Source: Paracoccus sediminis (lineage in GTDB: Bacteria > Pseudomonadota > Alphaproteobacteria > Rhodobacterales > Rhodobacteraceae). From it: a stretch of 64,000 nt of DNA. Both the position numbers and the translations under genes were made by a program. This document shows, in pieces, positions 1 to 11,337 of this stretch (position 1 is its first letter; every line of letters begins with the position of its first letter). The stretch spans positions 186,001 to 250,000 of the forward strand of contig NZ_FZNM01000001.1 of NCBI RefSeq assembly GCF_900188295.1, read 5' to 3'. Under the pieces are notes generated by a model that saw nothing but the letters and a program-made list of their open reading frames with translations, did no database searches and was not told the origin of the DNA.

Positions 1-1
1 T

Positions 2-1804
2 TCGCTGGCGGTTCTGGACGGCGCGATCTGCCTGCTGGACGCCAACGCCGGGGTCGAGCCGCAGACCGAGACCGTCTGGCGCCAGGCCGACCGCTACAAG
101 GTTCCGCGGATCGTGTTCGTCAACAAGATGGACAAGATCGGCGCCGACTTCTTCAACTGCGTCCGCATGATTAAGGACCGCACCGGCGGCATCCCGTGCC
201 CGATCGCCCTGCCGATCGGGGCCGAGGACAAGCTGGAAGGCATCATCGACCTTATCAAGATGGAAGAATGGGTCTGGGAAGGCGAGGATCTGGGCGCGTC
301 CTGGGTGCGCAAGCCGATCCGGGCCGACCTGAACGATCTGGCGCTGGAATGGCGCATGAACCTGATCGAACTGGTCGTCGAACAGGACGACGCCGCAATG
401 GAAGCCTATCTGGAGGGCAACGAGCCTGACGAGGCGACCCTGCGCGCGCTGATCCGCAAGGGCACGCTGTCGCTGTCCTTCTTCCCGGTCACGGCGGGTT
501 CGGCATTCAAAAACAAGGGCGTGCAGCCGCTGCTGAACTCGGTCATCGACTTCCTGCCCTCGCCGCTGGACGTGCCCGCCTATCTGGGCTTCGCGCCCGG
601 CGACGAGAGCGAGACCCGCAATATCGAGCGGAATGCCGATGACGCGCAGCCGTTCTCGGGCCTGGCGTTTAAGATCATGAACGACCCCTTCGTCGGTTCG
701 CTGACCTTTACGCGCCTGTATTCCGGTCAGCTCAAGAAGGGCGACCAGATGCTGAACGCGACCAAGGGCAAACGCGAGCGCGTCGGCCGGATGATGATGA
801 TGCACTCGATCAACCGCGAGGAAATCGAGGAAGCCTTTGCGGGCGACATCATCGCGCTGGCGGGCCTCAAGGACACGACCACGGGCGACACGCTGTGCGA
901 TCCCGCCAAGCCGGTGGTCCTAGAGACCATGACCTTCCCCGAACCCGTGATCGAGATCGCCGTGGAGCCGAAATCCAAGGCCGACCAGGAAAAGATGGGC
1001 CTTGCCCTTCAGCGCCTGTCCGCCGAGGATCCGTCCTTCCGCGTCGAGACCGACATGGAATCCGGCCAGACAATCATGAAGGGCATGGGCGAACTTCACC
1101 TCGACATTCTGGTGGACCGCATGAAGCGCGAGTTCAAGGTCGAGGCGAACATCGGCGCCCCGCAGGTGGCCTATCGCGAAACGATTAGCCAGCCGGCCGA
1201 GATCGACTATACCCACAAGAAGCAGACCGGCGGCACGGGCCAGTTCGCCCGCGTCAAGCTGAAGATCGACCCGACCGAGCCGGGCGAAGGCTATTCCTTC
1301 GAATCCAAGATCGTCGGCGGCGCGGTACCCAAGGAATACATTCCGGGCGTCGAAAAGGGCATCAAGTCGGTGATGGATTCGGGTCCGCTGGCGGGCTTCC
1401 CGGTGATTGACTTCAAGGTGGCGCTGCTGGACGGTGCCTTCCACGATGTCGACTCCTCGGTCCTGGCCTTCGAGATCGCCTCGCGCGCTGCGATGCGCGA
1501 GGGCCTGCGCAAGGCCGGTGCCAAGCTGCTGGAACCGATCATGAAGGTCGAGGTGGTGACCCCCGAGGAGTACACGGGGTCGATCATCGGCGATCTGACC
1601 AGCCGTCGCGGCATGGTCCGCGGCCAGGACAGCCGCGGCAACGCCAACGTCATCGACGCCTTCGTGCCGCTGGCCAACATGTTCGGCTACATCAACAACC
1701 TGCGCTCGATGTCGTCTGGCCGTGCGGTGTTCACGATGCAGTTCGACCATTACGAGGCCGTGCCGCAGAACATCTCGGACGAGATCCAGAAGAAATACGC
1801 CTGA
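2..1804 (+). CDS. fusA: Elongation factor G, 3' part
   Basis: Translocation GTPase that moves tRNA and mRNA through the ribosome. The reading frame is already open at base 2, so the first hundred or so residues (including the P-loop) lie outside the window; about 600 of roughly 705 residues are present. The G4 motif NKMD is at bases 122-133. Domain IV carries [16 protein letters not shown], and the C-terminus is a typical EF-G domain V ending EIQKKYA. tuf follows after 63 bases, the usual str operon order. Identity is clear; only the missing 5' end is unresolved. Confidence 0.98.
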   Translation, partial: SLAVLDGAICLLDANAGVEPQTETVWRQADRYKVPRIVFVNKMDKIGADFFNCVRMIKDRTGGIPCPIALPIGAEDKLEGIIDLIKMEEWVWEGEDLGASWVRKPIRADLNDLALEWRMNLIELVVEQDDAAMEAYLEGNEPDEATLRALIRKGTLSLSFFPVTAGSAFKNKGVQPLLNSVIDFLPSPLDVPAYLGFAPGDESETRNIERNADDAQPFSGLAFKIMNDPFVGSLTFTRLYSGQLKKGDQMLNATKGKRERVGRMMMMHSINREEIEEAFAGDIIALAGLKDTTTGDTLCDPAKPVVLETMTFPEPVIEIAVEPKSKADQEKMGLALQRLSAEDPSFRVETDMESGQTIMKGMGELHLDILVDRMKREFKVEANIGAPQVAYRETISQPAEIDYTHKKQTGGTGQFARVKLKIDPTEPGEGYSFESKIVGGAVPKEYIPGVEKGIKSVMDSGPLAGFPVIDFKVALLDGAFHDVDSSVLAFEIASRAAMREGLRKAGAKLLEPIMKVEVVTPEEYTGSIIGDLTSRRGMVRGQDSRGNANVIDAFVPLANMFGYINNLRSMSSGRAVFTMQFDHYEAVPQNISDEIQKKYA

Positions 1805-1867
1805 CCGGCGGGGCGGGGCCTTGGTCCCGCCCATCCCTTGAAAAGATGAATTGAGGAGCCCTGCGCG

Positions 1868-3043
<1,176 letters not shown>

Positions 3044-3087
3044 GGTCGCGCGCGGGGTAAGTCCCCGGCGAAGCGAGAGACACGAGA

Positions 3088-3118
3088 GGCCCGTCCCGAA
3101 AAGGGGCGGGCCTTCTAT
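3088..3118 (+). terminator. Terminator after tuf
   Basis: A 10-bp inverted repeat (GGCCCGTCCC at 3088-3097 and GGGGCGGGCC at 3103-3112, loop GAAAA) is followed by TTCTATT. It closes the fusA-tuf transcript and sits just before the stop of the convergent minus-strand gene. Confidence 0.8.
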
Positions 3119-3933
3119 TACCGGAAGGCTAAACGGCGTAAAGGCTCCTCGTAGTGGCCAATCAGAACCGACAGTGGGTCGGCACCCTTGAAGAAAACCT
3201 GCGCATCTACTCCGTTCTCCGGGATGAGCCCTGTCATCTTGCGAACGGTAGAAATGGCGTTTCGAGATACTTCTTTGGACCAACCGGGAAAGCCGATGTG
3301 CGCAACACGATTTTCGCCACGGTAAACGTTGATGTAGTTACCTTGGGGGTCGCCTATCGAGCATTGATGCTGGCGCAACAATCCTTGCAGCTCGTTAAAG
3401 GTTACAATGTAGGCAATCCGATTATCTTGTCGACGAAACATGGTCCGAAATGTTGATGAGATTTCTTCCACGGTCAGATACTTGCCCCACTTACGTTTGT
3501 AGTCGGCAATCTCGACTGTAAAGTCTTCGATCGCTTCAATGTCAACTGATGGCAAGTAGTTGTGCTGCATCATAAAAAAGACGGAGCTAAGAAACGCTGT
3601 CCGCTTGTTCCCATCGTGAAAAGGATGGTCGTTGATAAGACCAAATATGAGCGACGACGCAATATCCCATAAGTCATCGTAAACAAACTTACCGCCCGCC
3701 GACGCAAGCTGTCGGGATACTGCTGATGACAGCAACCCGAAGTCCTTTGGGCCAAAGCCAGCGATCCCCTCTCCGAGTTGGAGGAAATGATCGCATATCA
3801 AATAATGAGCGTCCAAGACGTCTTCGCACGTTAAGTAGGCCCGGTCGCCGCTGTAGTCGATCTCATCAATTTGCGTCAGGTAGTGCGAGTAATGATTAAA
3901 TAACTTCGGATTTATTGAGTTCTCATCAAGCAT
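3118..3933 (-). CDS. Doc/Fic-type protein with possible HicA-like C-terminal domain
   Basis: The N-terminal half carries the Fic/Doc active-site signature HPFHDGNKRTAF (around residues 103-114). Proteins of this family modify or phosphorylate targets such as EF-Tu and often act as toxins. About 100 further residues follow. Their pattern (FNELQGLLRQHQC, then GNYINVYRGENRVAHIGFPG, then STVRKMTGL) resembles a HicA-type fold, but the HicA histidine position holds Asn-Tyr; this part is inference. The frame is open to a GTG at 3951, but AGGA lies 9 bases before ATG 3933, giving 271 residues. Base composition is visibly more AT-rich than the flanking ribosomal genes, which suggests transfer. No antitoxin gene is recognisable beside it. 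Confidence 0.75.
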   Translation of the reverse strand: MLDENSINPKLFNHYSHYLTQIDEIDYSGDRAYLTCEDVLDAHYLICDHFLQLGEGIAGFGPKDFGLLSSAVSRQLASAGGKFVYDDLWDIASSLIFGLINDHPFHDGNKRTAFLSSVFFMMQHNYLPSVDIEAIEDFTVEIADYKRKWGKYLTVEEISSTFRTMFRRQDNRIAYIVTFNELQGLLRQHQCSIGDPQGNYINVYRGENRVAHIGFPGWSKEVSRNAISTVRKMTGLIPENGVDAQVFFKGADPLSVLIGHYEEPLRRLAFR

Positions 3934-4050
3934 AGTCATCCATCCTGACACTGACTAGGGGTCACCTGCGACCAAGTCAGAATAGCAGGTTGACACCCGG
4001 GTGCGAAGTTGGGAAAAGCCGTCCATCGTAATCGATCCGCAAAGAATCGG

Positions 4051-4079
4051 TTGCACCTGACAAGGTCGCCCGCTATGGG
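4051..4079 (+). promoter_or_regulatory. Likely promoter of the S10 operon
   Basis: TTGCAC at 4051-4056 and TATGGG at 4074-4079 are separated by exactly 17 bases, about 100 bases before rpsJ. A separate promoter is needed here because tuf ends in a terminator and the gene between is on the opposite strand. The prediction rests on sequence only. Confidence 0.5.
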
Positions 4080-4178
4080 GGCGGCCTTGCAGTTTTTGCG
4101 ATAAGGGTCCGACGCTGGCGCTCGCGTGGTGCGTGGTCAGCCTCTCGACTGAAACCCTCACAGATCGAGGGATGACGA

Positions 4179-4487
4179 ATGCAAAGTCAGAACATCCGGA
4201 TTCGGCTGAAGGCGTTCGATTACCGCGTGCTGGAGGCCAGCACCCAGGAAATCGTCAACACCGCCAAGCGCACCGGCGCGACCGTTCGCGGCCCGATTCC
4301 GCTGCCGAACAAGATCGAGAAATTCACCGTCCTGCGTGGCCCGCACATCGACAAGAAATCGCGCGACCAGTGGGAAATCCGCACCCACAAGCGCCTGCTG
4401 GACATCGTCGACCCGACCCCGCAGACCGTTGACGCCCTGATGAAGCTCGACCTCGCCGCCGGCGTGGATGTCGAGATCAAGGTGTAA
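4179..4487 (+). CDS. rpsJ: 30S ribosomal protein S10 (uS10)
   Basis: Component of the 30S head; S10 with NusB also takes part in transcription antitermination. It has 102 residues against 103 in E. coli, with the characteristic [19 protein letters not shown] loop region. First gene of the S10 operon; rplC starts 10 bases after it ends. Confidence 0.98.
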   Translation: MQSQNIRIRLKAFDYRVLEASTQEIVNTAKRTGATVRGPIPLPNKIEKFTVLRGPHIDKKSRDQWEIRTHKRLLDIVDPTPQTVDALMKLDLAAGVDVEIKV

Positions 4488-4497
4488 GGGGGCGATC

Positions 4498-5394
4498 ATG
4501 CTGCGTACTGGTATCATCGCCAAGAAACTGGGCATGACCCGGCTGTTCCTGGAAGACGGCCGTCAGGTTCCCGTCACCGTCCTGCAACTGGACAATCTGC
4601 AAGTGGTCGATCAGCGCACCGCCGCGCGCGACGGCTATACCGCCGTGCAGCTGGGCGCCGGCGACGCCAAGGCCAAGCGTACGACTGCCGCGATGCGCGG
4701 CCACTTTGCCAAGGCCAGCGTCGCGCCCAAGCGCAAGATCGCGGAATTCCGCGTGGCCGAGGAAAACCTCATCAACGTGGGCGAGGAAATCACGGCTGAC
4801 CATTATTTCGCGGGTCAGTTCGTGGACATCGCCGGCACCTCGATCGGCAAGGGCTTTGCGGGCGCCATGAAACGCCACAACTTCGGCGGTCTGCGGGCCA
4901 GCCACGGCGTGTCGATCAGCCACCGTTCGCACGGGTCCACCGGCCAGTGCCAGGACCCCGGGAAGGTGTTCAAGGGCAAGAAAATGGCAGGCCATCTGGG
5001 CGCCGTTCGCGTCACCACGCAGAACCTGCAAGTCGTGCGCACCGATGCCGACCGTGGCCTGATTATGGTCAAGGGTTCGGTTCCCGGTTCCAAGGGCGGC
5101 TGGGTCACGATCAAGGACGCCGTGAAGAAGGCTGTGCCTGACAACGTGATCTATCCCGCCGCGCTGAAATCGGCTGCCGCCGAAGCCAAGCGCCTGGCCG
5201 AAGCCGCCGCCGCCGAGGCCGCCGCCGCCGAGGAAGCCGCCCGCGAGGCCGCCGCCGCCGAAGCCGCCGCCGCCGAGGAGGCTGCGTTGGCCGAAGCGCA
5301 GGCTGCGATCGCTGCCGACAAGGAAGCCGCCGATCCGAACGCGGACAAGGCTGCCGACGGCGACACTGCCGCCGCGCCCGAAGGAGACAAGTGA
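4498..5394 (+). CDS. rplC: 50S ribosomal protein L3 (uL3) with Ala/Glu-rich tail
   Basis: L3 binds 23S rRNA near the peptidyl-transferase centre and is an early assembly protein. The frame is open to 4468, but ATG 4498 gives the family N-terminus [17 protein letters not shown]. The protein is 298 residues, about 90 longer than E. coli L3 (209). After the conserved core ends near residue 225 there is a long tail of Ala and Glu blocks (AEAAAAE-type repeats) closing with an acidic Asp/Ala segment. The tail is in frame and ends in the TGATG junction with rplD. Confidence 0.97.
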   Translation: MLRTGIIAKKLGMTRLFLEDGRQVPVTVLQLDNLQVVDQRTAARDGYTAVQLGAGDAKAKRTTAAMRGHFAKASVAPKRKIAEFRVAEENLINVGEEITADHYFAGQFVDIAGTSIGKGFAGAMKRHNFGGLRASHGVSISHRSHGSTGQCQDPGKVFKGKKMAGHLGAVRVTTQNLQVVRTDADRGLIMVKGSVPGSKGGWVTIKDAVKKAVPDNVIYPAALKSAAAEAKRLAEAAAAEAAAAEEAAREAAAAEAAAAEEAALAEAQAAIAADKEAADPNADKAADGDTAAAPEGDK

Positions 5395-6014
5395 TGAAAC
5401 TTGATGTAATCAAGCTGGATTCCGGCGTCGCCGGGTCGATCGAGCTGGCCGACGACATCTTCGGGCTGGAGCCGCGCGGCGACATCCTGCAACGCGTCGT
5501 CCGCTGGCAGCGCGCCAAGGCGCAGGCCGGCACCCATTCGGTGCTGGGCAAGTCGGACGTCAGCTATTCGACCAAGAAGATCTATCGCCAGAAGGGCACC
5601 GGCGGCGCCCGCCACGGATCGCGCAAGGCGCCGACCTTCCGTCACGGCGGCACCTACAAGGGTCCGACCCCGCGTTCGCATGCCTTCGACCTGCCCAAGA
5701 AGGTGCGGGCCTTGGGCCTGCGCCATGCGCTGTCGGCCAAGGCCACCGCGGGCGAACTGGTGATCGTCGAGGATCTGAACCTGACGGACGCCAAGACTGC
5801 CGCGGTTGCCAAGGCCGTTCGCGAAAACGGCTGGAAGCGCGTGCTGGTGATCGACGGGTCCGAGGTCAACGAAGGCTTTGCCCGTGCCGCCCGCAACATC
5901 GAAGGCGTGGACATCCTGCCGTCGATGGGCGCCAACGTGTATGACATCCTCAAGCGCGACACTCTGGTGATTACGCGGTCGGGTGTCGAAGCTCTGGAGG
6001 CTCGGTTGAAATGA
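5394..6014 (+). CDS. rplD: 50S ribosomal protein L4 (uL4)
   Basis: L4 lines the peptide exit tunnel and in E. coli represses its own S10 operon. 206 residues. The tunnel loop [20 protein letters not shown] is present near residues 66-85. I chose ATG 5394, which overlaps the rplC stop, rather than the GTG three bases earlier. The stop overlaps rplW (ATGA). Whether L4 autoregulation occurs here cannot be seen. Confidence 0.98.
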   Translation: MKLDVIKLDSGVAGSIELADDIFGLEPRGDILQRVVRWQRAKAQAGTHSVLGKSDVSYSTKKIYRQKGTGGARHGSRKAPTFRHGGTYKGPTPRSHAFDLPKKVRALGLRHALSAKATAGELVIVEDLNLTDAKTAAVAKAVRENGWKRVLVIDGSEVNEGFARAARNIEGVDILPSMGANVYDILKRDTLVITRSGVEALEARLK

Positions 6015-6307
6015 GCGCGAAAGCTGAACATTACGACGTGATCGTCAAGCCGATCATCACCGAAAAGGCCACGATGACGTCCGAAAACAACGGCGTGGTC
6101 TTTCAGGTGTCCAAGGATGCCAACAAGCCGCAGATCAAGCAGGCGGTCGAGGCGCTGTTCGGCGTCAAGGTGAAGGCGATCAACACGACCATCACCAAGG
6201 GCAAGCAAAAGCGGTTCAAGGGCATCCTCGGCCGCCGCAGCGACGTGAAGAAGGCCTATGTGACCCTGGAGCCGGGCAACACCATCGACGTGTCCACCGG
6301 TCTCTGA
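6011..6307 (+). CDS. rplW: 50S ribosomal protein L23 (uL23)
   Basis: L23 sits at the tunnel exit and docks trigger factor and SRP. 98 residues against 100 in E. coli, with the [13 protein letters not shown] start and the [18 protein letters not shown] loop. It overlaps rplD by 4 bases, so translation is probably coupled. A stem-loop lies in the gap to rplB. Confidence 0.98.
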   Translation: MSAKAEHYDVIVKPIITEKATMTSENNGVVFQVSKDANKPQIKQAVEALFGVKVKAINTTITKGKQKRFKGILGRRSDVKKAYVTLEPGNTIDVSTGL

Positions 6308-6322
6308 TAACAGGCACGAATC

Positions 6323-6348
6323 TGCGGCCCTGGATCGACTGGGGCCGC
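6323..6348 (+). promoter_or_regulatory. Stem-loop in the rplW-rplB gap
   Basis: GCGGCCC (6323-6329) pairs with GGGCCGC (6342-6348). The sequence TAATCTTTTG follows, so it could act as a weak terminator or attenuator, or as an RNA-processing or autoregulation site. Confidence 0.5.
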
Positions 6349-6402
6349 TAATCTTTTGACGACAACGGACCACCCTGGTCCAAAGCAACGGAAGACAGAA
6401 AG

Positions 6403-7242
6403 ATGGCATTGAAGTCGTATAAACCGACGACGCCTGGCCAGCGCGGGCTGGTTCTGATCGACCGTTCGGAGCTTTGGAAAGGTCGCCCGGTCAAGGCCCT
6501 TACCGAGGGCCTGACCAAGAACGGCGGTCGGAACAACACCGGACGGATCACCATGCGCCGCAAGGGCGGCGGGGCAAAGCGCCTGTATCGCATTGTCGAT
6601 TTCCGGCGCACCAAGTTCGACATGGCCGCGACGGTGGAACGGATCGAATACGATCCCAACCGCACCGCGTTCATCGCGCTGATCGCCTATGAGGATGGCG
6701 AACGCGCCTATATCATCGCGCCGCAGCGTCTGGCCGTGGGCGACAAGGTGATCGCCGGCGCCAAGGTTGACGTGAAGCCCGGCAACGCCATGCCCTTCAG
6801 CGGCATGCCGATCGGCACGATCGTCCACAACGTGGAACTGAAGCCCGGCAAGGGCGGCCAGATCGCCCGCTCGGCGGGCACCTATGCCCAGTTCGTGGGC
6901 CGCGACGGCGGCTATGCGCAGATCCGGCTGTCCTCGGGCGAACTGCGTCTGGTGCGTCAGGAATGCATGGCCACCATCGGCGCCGTGTCGAATGCCGACC
7001 ATTCGAACCAGAACCTGGGCAAGGCCGGCCGCAACCGGCACAAGGGCATCCGGCCCAGCGTTCGCGGCGTCGCCATGAACCCGATCGACCACCCGCATGG
7101 CGGGGGCGAGGGCCGGACTTCGGGTGGCCGCACGCCGGTCACGCCCTGGGGCAAGGACACCAAGGGCAAGAAGACCCGCAGCAACAAGGCGACCGACAAG
7201 TATATCTTGCGTTCGCGCCACGCGAAGAAGAAGGGCCGCTGA
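6403..7242 (+). CDS. rplB: 50S ribosomal protein L2 (uL2)
   Basis: L2 is needed for subunit association and peptidyl-transferase activity. 279 residues against 273 in E. coli. The functional C-terminal region is intact, with [20 protein letters not shown] around residues 223-242, including the conserved His of DHPHGGG. It starts a new gene cluster after a 95-base gap. Confidence 0.98.
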   Translation: MALKSYKPTTPGQRGLVLIDRSELWKGRPVKALTEGLTKNGGRNNTGRITMRRKGGGAKRLYRIVDFRRTKFDMAATVERIEYDPNRTAFIALIAYEDGERAYIIAPQRLAVGDKVIAGAKVDVKPGNAMPFSGMPIGTIVHNVELKPGKGGQIARSAGTYAQFVGRDGGYAQIRLSSGELRLVRQECMATIGAVSNADHSNQNLGKAGRNRHKGIRPSVRGVAMNPIDHPHGGGEGRTSGGRTPVTPWGKDTKGKKTRSNKATDKYILRSRHAKKKGR

Positions 7243-7245
7243 TCC

Positions 7246-7524
7246 ATGGCACGTTCTATCTGGAAGGGCCCGTTTGTTGATGCCTATGTGCTCAAGAAAG
7301 CGGAAAAATCACGCGACTCGGGGAAATCCGAGGTCATCAAGATCTGGTCGCGTCGCTCGACCATCCTGCCGCAATTCGTCGGCCTGACCTTTGGCGTCTA
7401 CAACGGGCAGAAGCACATCCCCGTTGCTGTCACCGAAGAAATGATCGGTCAGAAATTCGGTGAATATTCGCCCACGCGGACCTATTACGGCCACGCGGCG
7501 GACAAGAAAGCCAAGAGGAAGTAA
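7246..7524 (+). CDS. rpsS: 30S ribosomal protein S19 (uS19)
   Basis: Protein of the 30S head near the A-site finger contact. 92 residues, the same as E. coli, starting [12 protein letters not shown] and ending in a basic KKAKRK tail. Three bases separate it from rplB. Confidence 0.98.
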   Translation: MARSIWKGPFVDAYVLKKAEKSRDSGKSEVIKIWSRRSTILPQFVGLTFGVYNGQKHIPVAVTEEMIGQKFGEYSPTRTYYGHAADKKAKRK

Positions 7525-7529
7525 GCGTC

Positions 7530-7910
7530 ATGGGTAAGGAAAACAATCCGCGCCGCGTGGCGGACAACGAGGCGTTCGCGAAAACCAAGATGCTTCGCAC
7601 CTCGCCGCAGAAGCTGAACCTGGTCGCGCAACTGATCCGCGGCAAGAAGGTGGACAAGGCCCTGGCCGACCTGACCTTCTCGCACAAACGGATCGCGGGC
7701 GACGTGAAGAAGTGCCTGCAATCGGCGATCGCCAATGCGGAAAACAACCACAATCTGGACGTCGACAACCTGGTCGTCGCCGAGGCCTGGGTCGGCAAGA
7801 ACCTGGTGATGAAGCGCGGCCGTCCGCGGGCGCGTGGCCGGTATGGCAAGATCATGAAGCCGTTTTCGGAAATCACCATCAAGGTGCGCCAAGTCGAGGA
7901 GCAAGCGTAA
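7530..7910 (+). CDS. rplV: 50S ribosomal protein L22 (uL22)
   Basis: L22 reaches into the exit tunnel; its loop influences macrolide binding. 126 residues against 110 in E. coli, with a short N-terminal extension ([16 protein letters not shown]). The beta-hairpin region [17 protein letters not shown] is present. Its TAA overlaps the ATG of rpsC by one base. Confidence 0.97.
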   Translation: MGKENNPRRVADNEAFAKTKMLRTSPQKLNLVAQLIRGKKVDKALADLTFSHKRIAGDVKKCLQSAIANAENNHNLDVDNLVVAEAWVGKNLVMKRGRPRARGRYGKIMKPFSEITIKVRQVEEQA

Positions 7911-8626
7911 TGGGTCAGAAGGTCAATCCGATCGGCATGCGCCTCCAGGTCAACCGCACCTGGGACAGCCGCTGGTACGCCGACGACAAGGACTATGGCA
8001 ATCTGCTGCTTGAAGACCTGAAGATCCGGGACTTCATCAAGACGGAAGCCAAGCAGGCCGGCATCAGCCGGGTCATCATCGAACGTCCGCACCGCAAGTG
8101 CCGCGTCACGATCCATGCCGCGCGTCCGGGCGTCATTATCGGCAAGAAGGGCGCCGATATCGAGGTGCTGCGCACCAAGCTGGCGAACTTCACCAAGTCG
8201 GAAGTTCACCTGAACATCGTCGAGGTCCGCAAGCCGGAAGTCGATGCCGCCCTGGTCGCGGAATCGATCGCCCAGCAGTTGGAGCGTCGGGTTTCATTCC
8301 GCCGCGCCATGAAGCGTGCGGTCCAAAACGCGATGCGCATGGGCGCCCTCGGCATCCGTGTGAACGTCGGCGGCCGCCTTGGCGGTGCCGAGATCGCTCG
8401 GACCGAATGGTATCGCGAAGGCCGGGTGCCGCTGCACACGCTGCGCGCCGACATCGACTATGCGCTGGCCGAAGCTACGACCCCTTACGGGATCATCGGG
8501 GTCAAGGTCTGGATCTTCAAAGGCGAGATCATGGAGCATGACCCCCAGGCCCGCGACCGCAAGGCCGCCGAGGCCCAGGAAGGTCCGGCCCCCCGTGGTC
8601 CGCGCCGTGACCGCGACGCGCGCTAA
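7910..8626 (+). CDS. rpsC: 30S ribosomal protein S3 (uS3)
   Basis: mRNA-entry-site protein with helicase function. ATG 7910 gives [18 protein letters not shown], the family start; the frame stays open further upstream inside rplV. 238 residues. The KH-domain core [17 protein letters not shown] lies near residues 70-90, followed by a Pro/Arg-rich tail. Confidence 0.98.
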   Translation: MGQKVNPIGMRLQVNRTWDSRWYADDKDYGNLLLEDLKIRDFIKTEAKQAGISRVIIERPHRKCRVTIHAARPGVIIGKKGADIEVLRTKLANFTKSEVHLNIVEVRKPEVDAALVAESIAQQLERRVSFRRAMKRAVQNAMRMGALGIRVNVGGRLGGAEIARTEWYREGRVPLHTLRADIDYALAEATTPYGIIGVKVWIFKGEIMEHDPQARDRKAAEAQEGPAPRGPRRDRDAR

Positions 8627-8638
8627 GGAGCAAACAAG

Positions 8639-9052
8639 ATGCTGCAACCGAAACGGACCAAGTTCCGCAAACAGCACAAGGGCCGGATCCATGGCGAGGC
8701 CAAGGGCGGTTTCGCCCTGAACTTCGGATCCTTCGCGCTGAAGGCCACCGAGCCGGAGCGCGTGACCGCCCGCCAGATCGAGGCGGCCCGCCGCGCGATC
8801 ACCCGCCACATGAAGCGTCAGGGCCGGGTCTGGATCCGGATTTTCCCGGACGTTCCGGTGTCGTCCAAGCCGACCGAAGTGCGGATGGGCAAGGGCAAGG
8901 GGGCCATCGACTTCTGGGCCGCCCGCGTCCATCCCGGCCGCATCATGTTCGAGATCGACGGCGTGTCCGACGAGATCGCGCGCGAAGCCCTGCGCTTGGG
9001 CGCCAACAAGCTGCCGGTCCTGACCCGCATCGTGGCGCGCGAAGACTGGTGA
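8639..9052 (+). CDS. rplP: 50S ribosomal protein L16 (uL16)
   Basis: Organises the A-site tRNA elbow contact. 137 residues (136 in E. coli), starting [24 protein letters not shown] precedes it. The next gene, rpmC, is unusually distant (179 bases), with a perfect hairpin between them. Confidence 0.98.
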   Translation: MLQPKRTKFRKQHKGRIHGEAKGGFALNFGSFALKATEPERVTARQIEAARRAITRHMKRQGRVWIRIFPDVPVSSKPTEVRMGKGKGAIDFWAARVHPGRIMFEIDGVSDEIAREALRLGANKLPVLTRIVAREDW

Positions 9053-9076
9053 GTCTGCCATTTGCCGGATGACATG

Positions 9077-9109
9077 ACCCCGCCGGGCGACCGGCGGGGT
9101 TTCCCTTTG
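9077..9109 (+). terminator. Stem-loop, possible terminator, in the rplP-rpmC gap
   Basis: A perfect 10-bp stem (ACCCCGCCGG 9077-9086 and CCGGCGGGGT 9091-9100, loop GCGA) is followed by TTCCCTTT. It looks like an intrinsic terminator or attenuator placed inside the S10 operon. The rest of the 179-base gap shows no gene. Confidence 0.6.
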
Positions 9110-9231
9110 CCAAAGGGGTTGCAATGACGGGCCGCCCCCTGTATGGGACGGCCTTCATCACGAAACTCCACCGGGAATCAGGGTGGCCCTGCTTGGCAGG
9201 GGCTCTCCGGTGATGTTGAAAGGAAAGCGCC

Positions 9232-9438
9232 ATGAAAGCGCAGGAACTGACGTCGAAGACGCCCGATCAGCTGAAAGACCAGCTGGTTGCGCTGAAGAAG
9301 GAGGCTTTCAACCTCCGCTTCCAGCAGGCCACCGGCCAGATGGAAAGCACCGCCCGGATGCGCGCGGTCCGCCGCGACGTGGCGCGCGTGAAGACCATCC
9401 TGAACCAGAAGGCGGCCGATGCCGCCGCAGCGAACTGA
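9232..9438 (+). CDS. rpmC: 50S ribosomal protein L29 (uL29)
   Basis: Small protein at the tunnel exit beside L23. 68 residues (63 in E. coli), two-helix protein with the conserved [19 protein letters not shown] core. SD GAAAGG precedes ATG 9232. Confidence 0.97.
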   Translation: MKAQELTSKTPDQLKDQLVALKKEAFNLRFQQATGQMESTARMRAVRRDVARVKTILNQKAADAAAAN

Positions 9439-9449
9439 GGAGCGGCCCC

Positions 9450-9695
9450 ATGCCCAAACGCATCCTGCAAGGCCGTGTCACCAGCGACAAGAACGAACAG
9501 ACCGTCACCGTTCTGGTCGAGCGCCGCTTCAAGCACCCCGTGCTGCACAAGATCGTCCGTTCGTCCAAGAAATACCGGGCGCATGACGAAAGCAACCAGT
9601 TCAAGGTGGGCGACGAGGTTCGCATCGTCGAATGCGCGCCCATCTCGAAGACGAAACGCTGGACTGTCCTGACGGACGACGCGGTTTCCGCGTAA
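9450..9695 (+). CDS. rpsQ: 30S ribosomal protein S17 (uS17)
   Basis: Primary 16S rRNA-binding protein of OB fold. The frame is open upstream to 9183, but ATG 9450 with GAGGAG before it gives [19 protein letters not shown] and 81 residues, matching the family (84 in E. coli). Confidence 0.97.
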   Translation: MPKRILQGRVTSDKNEQTVTVLVERRFKHPVLHKIVRSSKKYRAHDESNQFKVGDEVRIVECAPISKTKRWTVLTDDAVSA

Positions 9696-9729
9696 GTCCA
9701 TCATCACAGGTCAGAAATGATCGAAACCC

Positions 9730-9753
9730 TGGGGCCGCTTCCTGCGGTCCCCA
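9730..9753 (+). promoter_or_regulatory. Stem-loop in the rpsQ-rplN gap
   Basis: TGGGGCCGC (9730-9738) pairs with GCGG-T-CCCCA (9744-9753) with one bulged T. No T-run follows. Likely an RNA structure in the polycistronic message; its role is unknown. Confidence 0.45.
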
Positions 9754-9771
9754 AAGGTCGGGAGAAACCAA

Positions 9772-10140
9772 ATGATCCAGATGCAGACCAATCTGGATGT
9801 CGCTGACAACTCCGGCGCGCGCCGGGTTCAGTGCATCAAGGTCCTGGGTGGTTCGCACCGTCGCTATGCGTCGGTGGGCGACATCATTGTCGTGTCCGTC
9901 AAGGAAGCCATCCCGCGGGGCCGGGTCAAGAAAGGCGACGTCCGCAAGGCCGTGGTCGTTCGGACCGCCAAGGAAGTGAAGCGCGAGGACGGAACCTCGA
10001 TCCGCTTCGACCGCAACGCCGCCGTCATCCTGAACAACCAGGGCGAGCCGGTCGGCACCCGCATCTTCGGGCCGGTCGTCCGCGAATTGCGCGCCAAGAA
10101 CTTCATGAAGATCATCTCGCTTGCGCCGGAGGTGCTGTGA
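9772..10140 (+). CDS. rplN: 50S ribosomal protein L14 (uL14)
   Basis: Interface protein contacting 16S rRNA and the RsfS silencing factor. 122 residues (123 in E. coli), starting [28 protein letters not shown] precedes it. Its TGA overlaps the rplX ATG by one base. Confidence 0.98.
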   Translation: MIQMQTNLDVADNSGARRVQCIKVLGGSHRRYASVGDIIVVSVKEAIPRGRVKKGDVRKAVVVRTAKEVKREDGTSIRFDRNAAVILNNQGEPVGTRIFGPVVRELRAKNFMKIISLAPEVL

Positions 10141-10445
10141 TGGCTGCCAAGCTGAAAAAGGGCGACAAGGTCGTCGTGCTGGCCGGCAAGGACAAGGGCA
10201 AGCAGGGTGAGATCACCGCTGTCATGCCCAAGGACAACAAGGCCGTCGTCGAAGGCGTCAATGTCGCCATCCGGCACCAGCGTCAGACCCAGACCACCCA
10301 GGGCGGACGCACGCCGAAGGCGATGCCGATCGACCTGTCGAACCTGGCGCTGATGGATGCCAACGGCAAAGCGACCCGCGTCGGCTTCCGCATGGAAGGC
10401 GACAAGAAGGTCCGTTTCGCCAAGACCACCGGAGACGTGATCTGA
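10140..10445 (+). CDS. rplX: 50S ribosomal protein L24 (uL24)
   Basis: Assembly-initiator protein with an N-terminal KOW motif ([19 protein letters not shown], residues 7-25). 101 residues (104 in E. coli). One-base overlaps with both rplN and rplE indicate translational coupling. Confidence 0.98.
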   Translation: MAAKLKKGDKVVVLAGKDKGKQGEITAVMPKDNKAVVEGVNVAIRHQRQTQTTQGGRTPKAMPIDLSNLALMDANGKATRVGFRMEGDKKVRFAKTTGDVI

Positions 10446-11005
10446 TGCTGGACGCAACCAAATATACGCCACGCCTGAAAGGCGTCTATCGCGAGTCGAT
10501 CCGTGCCGCCTTGAAAGAGGAATTCGGCTACAAGAACGACATGCAGATCCCGCGTCTGGACAAGATCGTCCTGAACATGGGCATCGGCGAGGCCGTCAAG
10601 GACACCAAGAAGGTCAAGCAGGGCGCCGAGGAATTGTCGCTGATCGCCGGCCAGAAGGCCGTCATCACCAAGGCCAAGACCTCGATCGCGGGCTTTCGCG
10701 TGCGCGAGGAGATGCCCCTGGGTGCCAAGGTCACGCTGCGCGGCGACCGGATGTACGAATTCCTGGACCGCCTGATTAACGTGGCGCTGCCGCGCGTCCG
10801 TGACTTTCGCGGCGTGAAGGGCACCTCGTTCGACGGCCGCGGCAACTATGCCATGGGCCTGAAGGAACACATCGTGTTCCCGGAAATCAACTTCGACAAG
10901 GTCGACGAAGTTCTGGGAATGGACATCATCATCTGCACCACGGCGCCGACCGACGCCGAAGCGAAAGCGCTGTTGAAGCATTTCAACATGCCCTTCAACA
11001 GCTGA
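10445..11005 (+). CDS. rplE: 50S ribosomal protein L5 (uL5)
   Basis: Binds 5S rRNA and forms an intersubunit bridge with S13. 186 residues (179 in E. coli). Conserved segments include [12 protein letters not shown] and [11 protein letters not shown]. It overlaps rplX by one base. Confidence 0.98.
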   Translation: MLDATKYTPRLKGVYRESIRAALKEEFGYKNDMQIPRLDKIVLNMGIGEAVKDTKKVKQGAEELSLIAGQKAVITKAKTSIAGFRVREEMPLGAKVTLRGDRMYEFLDRLINVALPRVRDFRGVKGTSFDGRGNYAMGLKEHIVFPEINFDKVDEVLGMDIIICTTAPTDAEAKALLKHFNMPFNS

Positions 11006-11022
11006 TCGCGGAGGTAAGAGAT

Positions 11023-11328
11023 ATGGCAAAGAAATCCATGGTCGAGCGCGAGAAAAAGCGCGAGCGTCTGGTCGCGCAATATGCGGCCAAGCGCGCCTCC
11101 CTCAAGGAGGTCATCAACGACCAGTCCCGTCCGATGGAAGAACGGTTCAAGGCCACGCTGAAGCTGGCCGAACTGCCGCGCAATTCGTCGGAAACGCGTC
11201 TGCACAACCGGTGCCAGCTTACCGGTCGTCCGCACGCGTATTACCGCAAACTGAAATTGTCGCGGATCATGCTGCGCGAGCTTGGCTCGCAAGGGCAGAT
11301 TCCCGGCCTTGTCAAATCCAGCTGGTAA
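11023..11328 (+). CDS. rpsN: 30S ribosomal protein S14, zinc-independent form (uS14)
   Basis: Head protein of the 30S subunit. 101 residues, identical in length to E. coli. It has a single cysteine and lacks the CxxC pairs of the short zinc form, so it is the C-minus type. It ends [17 protein letters not shown] as expected. Confidence 0.98.
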   Translation: MAKKSMVEREKKRERLVAQYAAKRASLKEVINDQSRPMEERFKATLKLAELPRNSSETRLHNRCQLTGRPHAYYRKLKLSRIMLRELGSQGQIPGLVKSSW

Positions 11329-11337
11329 GGGGGCACC

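Noticed and set aside
3990-4018. A TTGACA box as an S10 operon promoter
   Set aside because: No acceptable -10 hexamer lies at 16-19 bases; the TTGCAC/TATGGG pair downstream is better.
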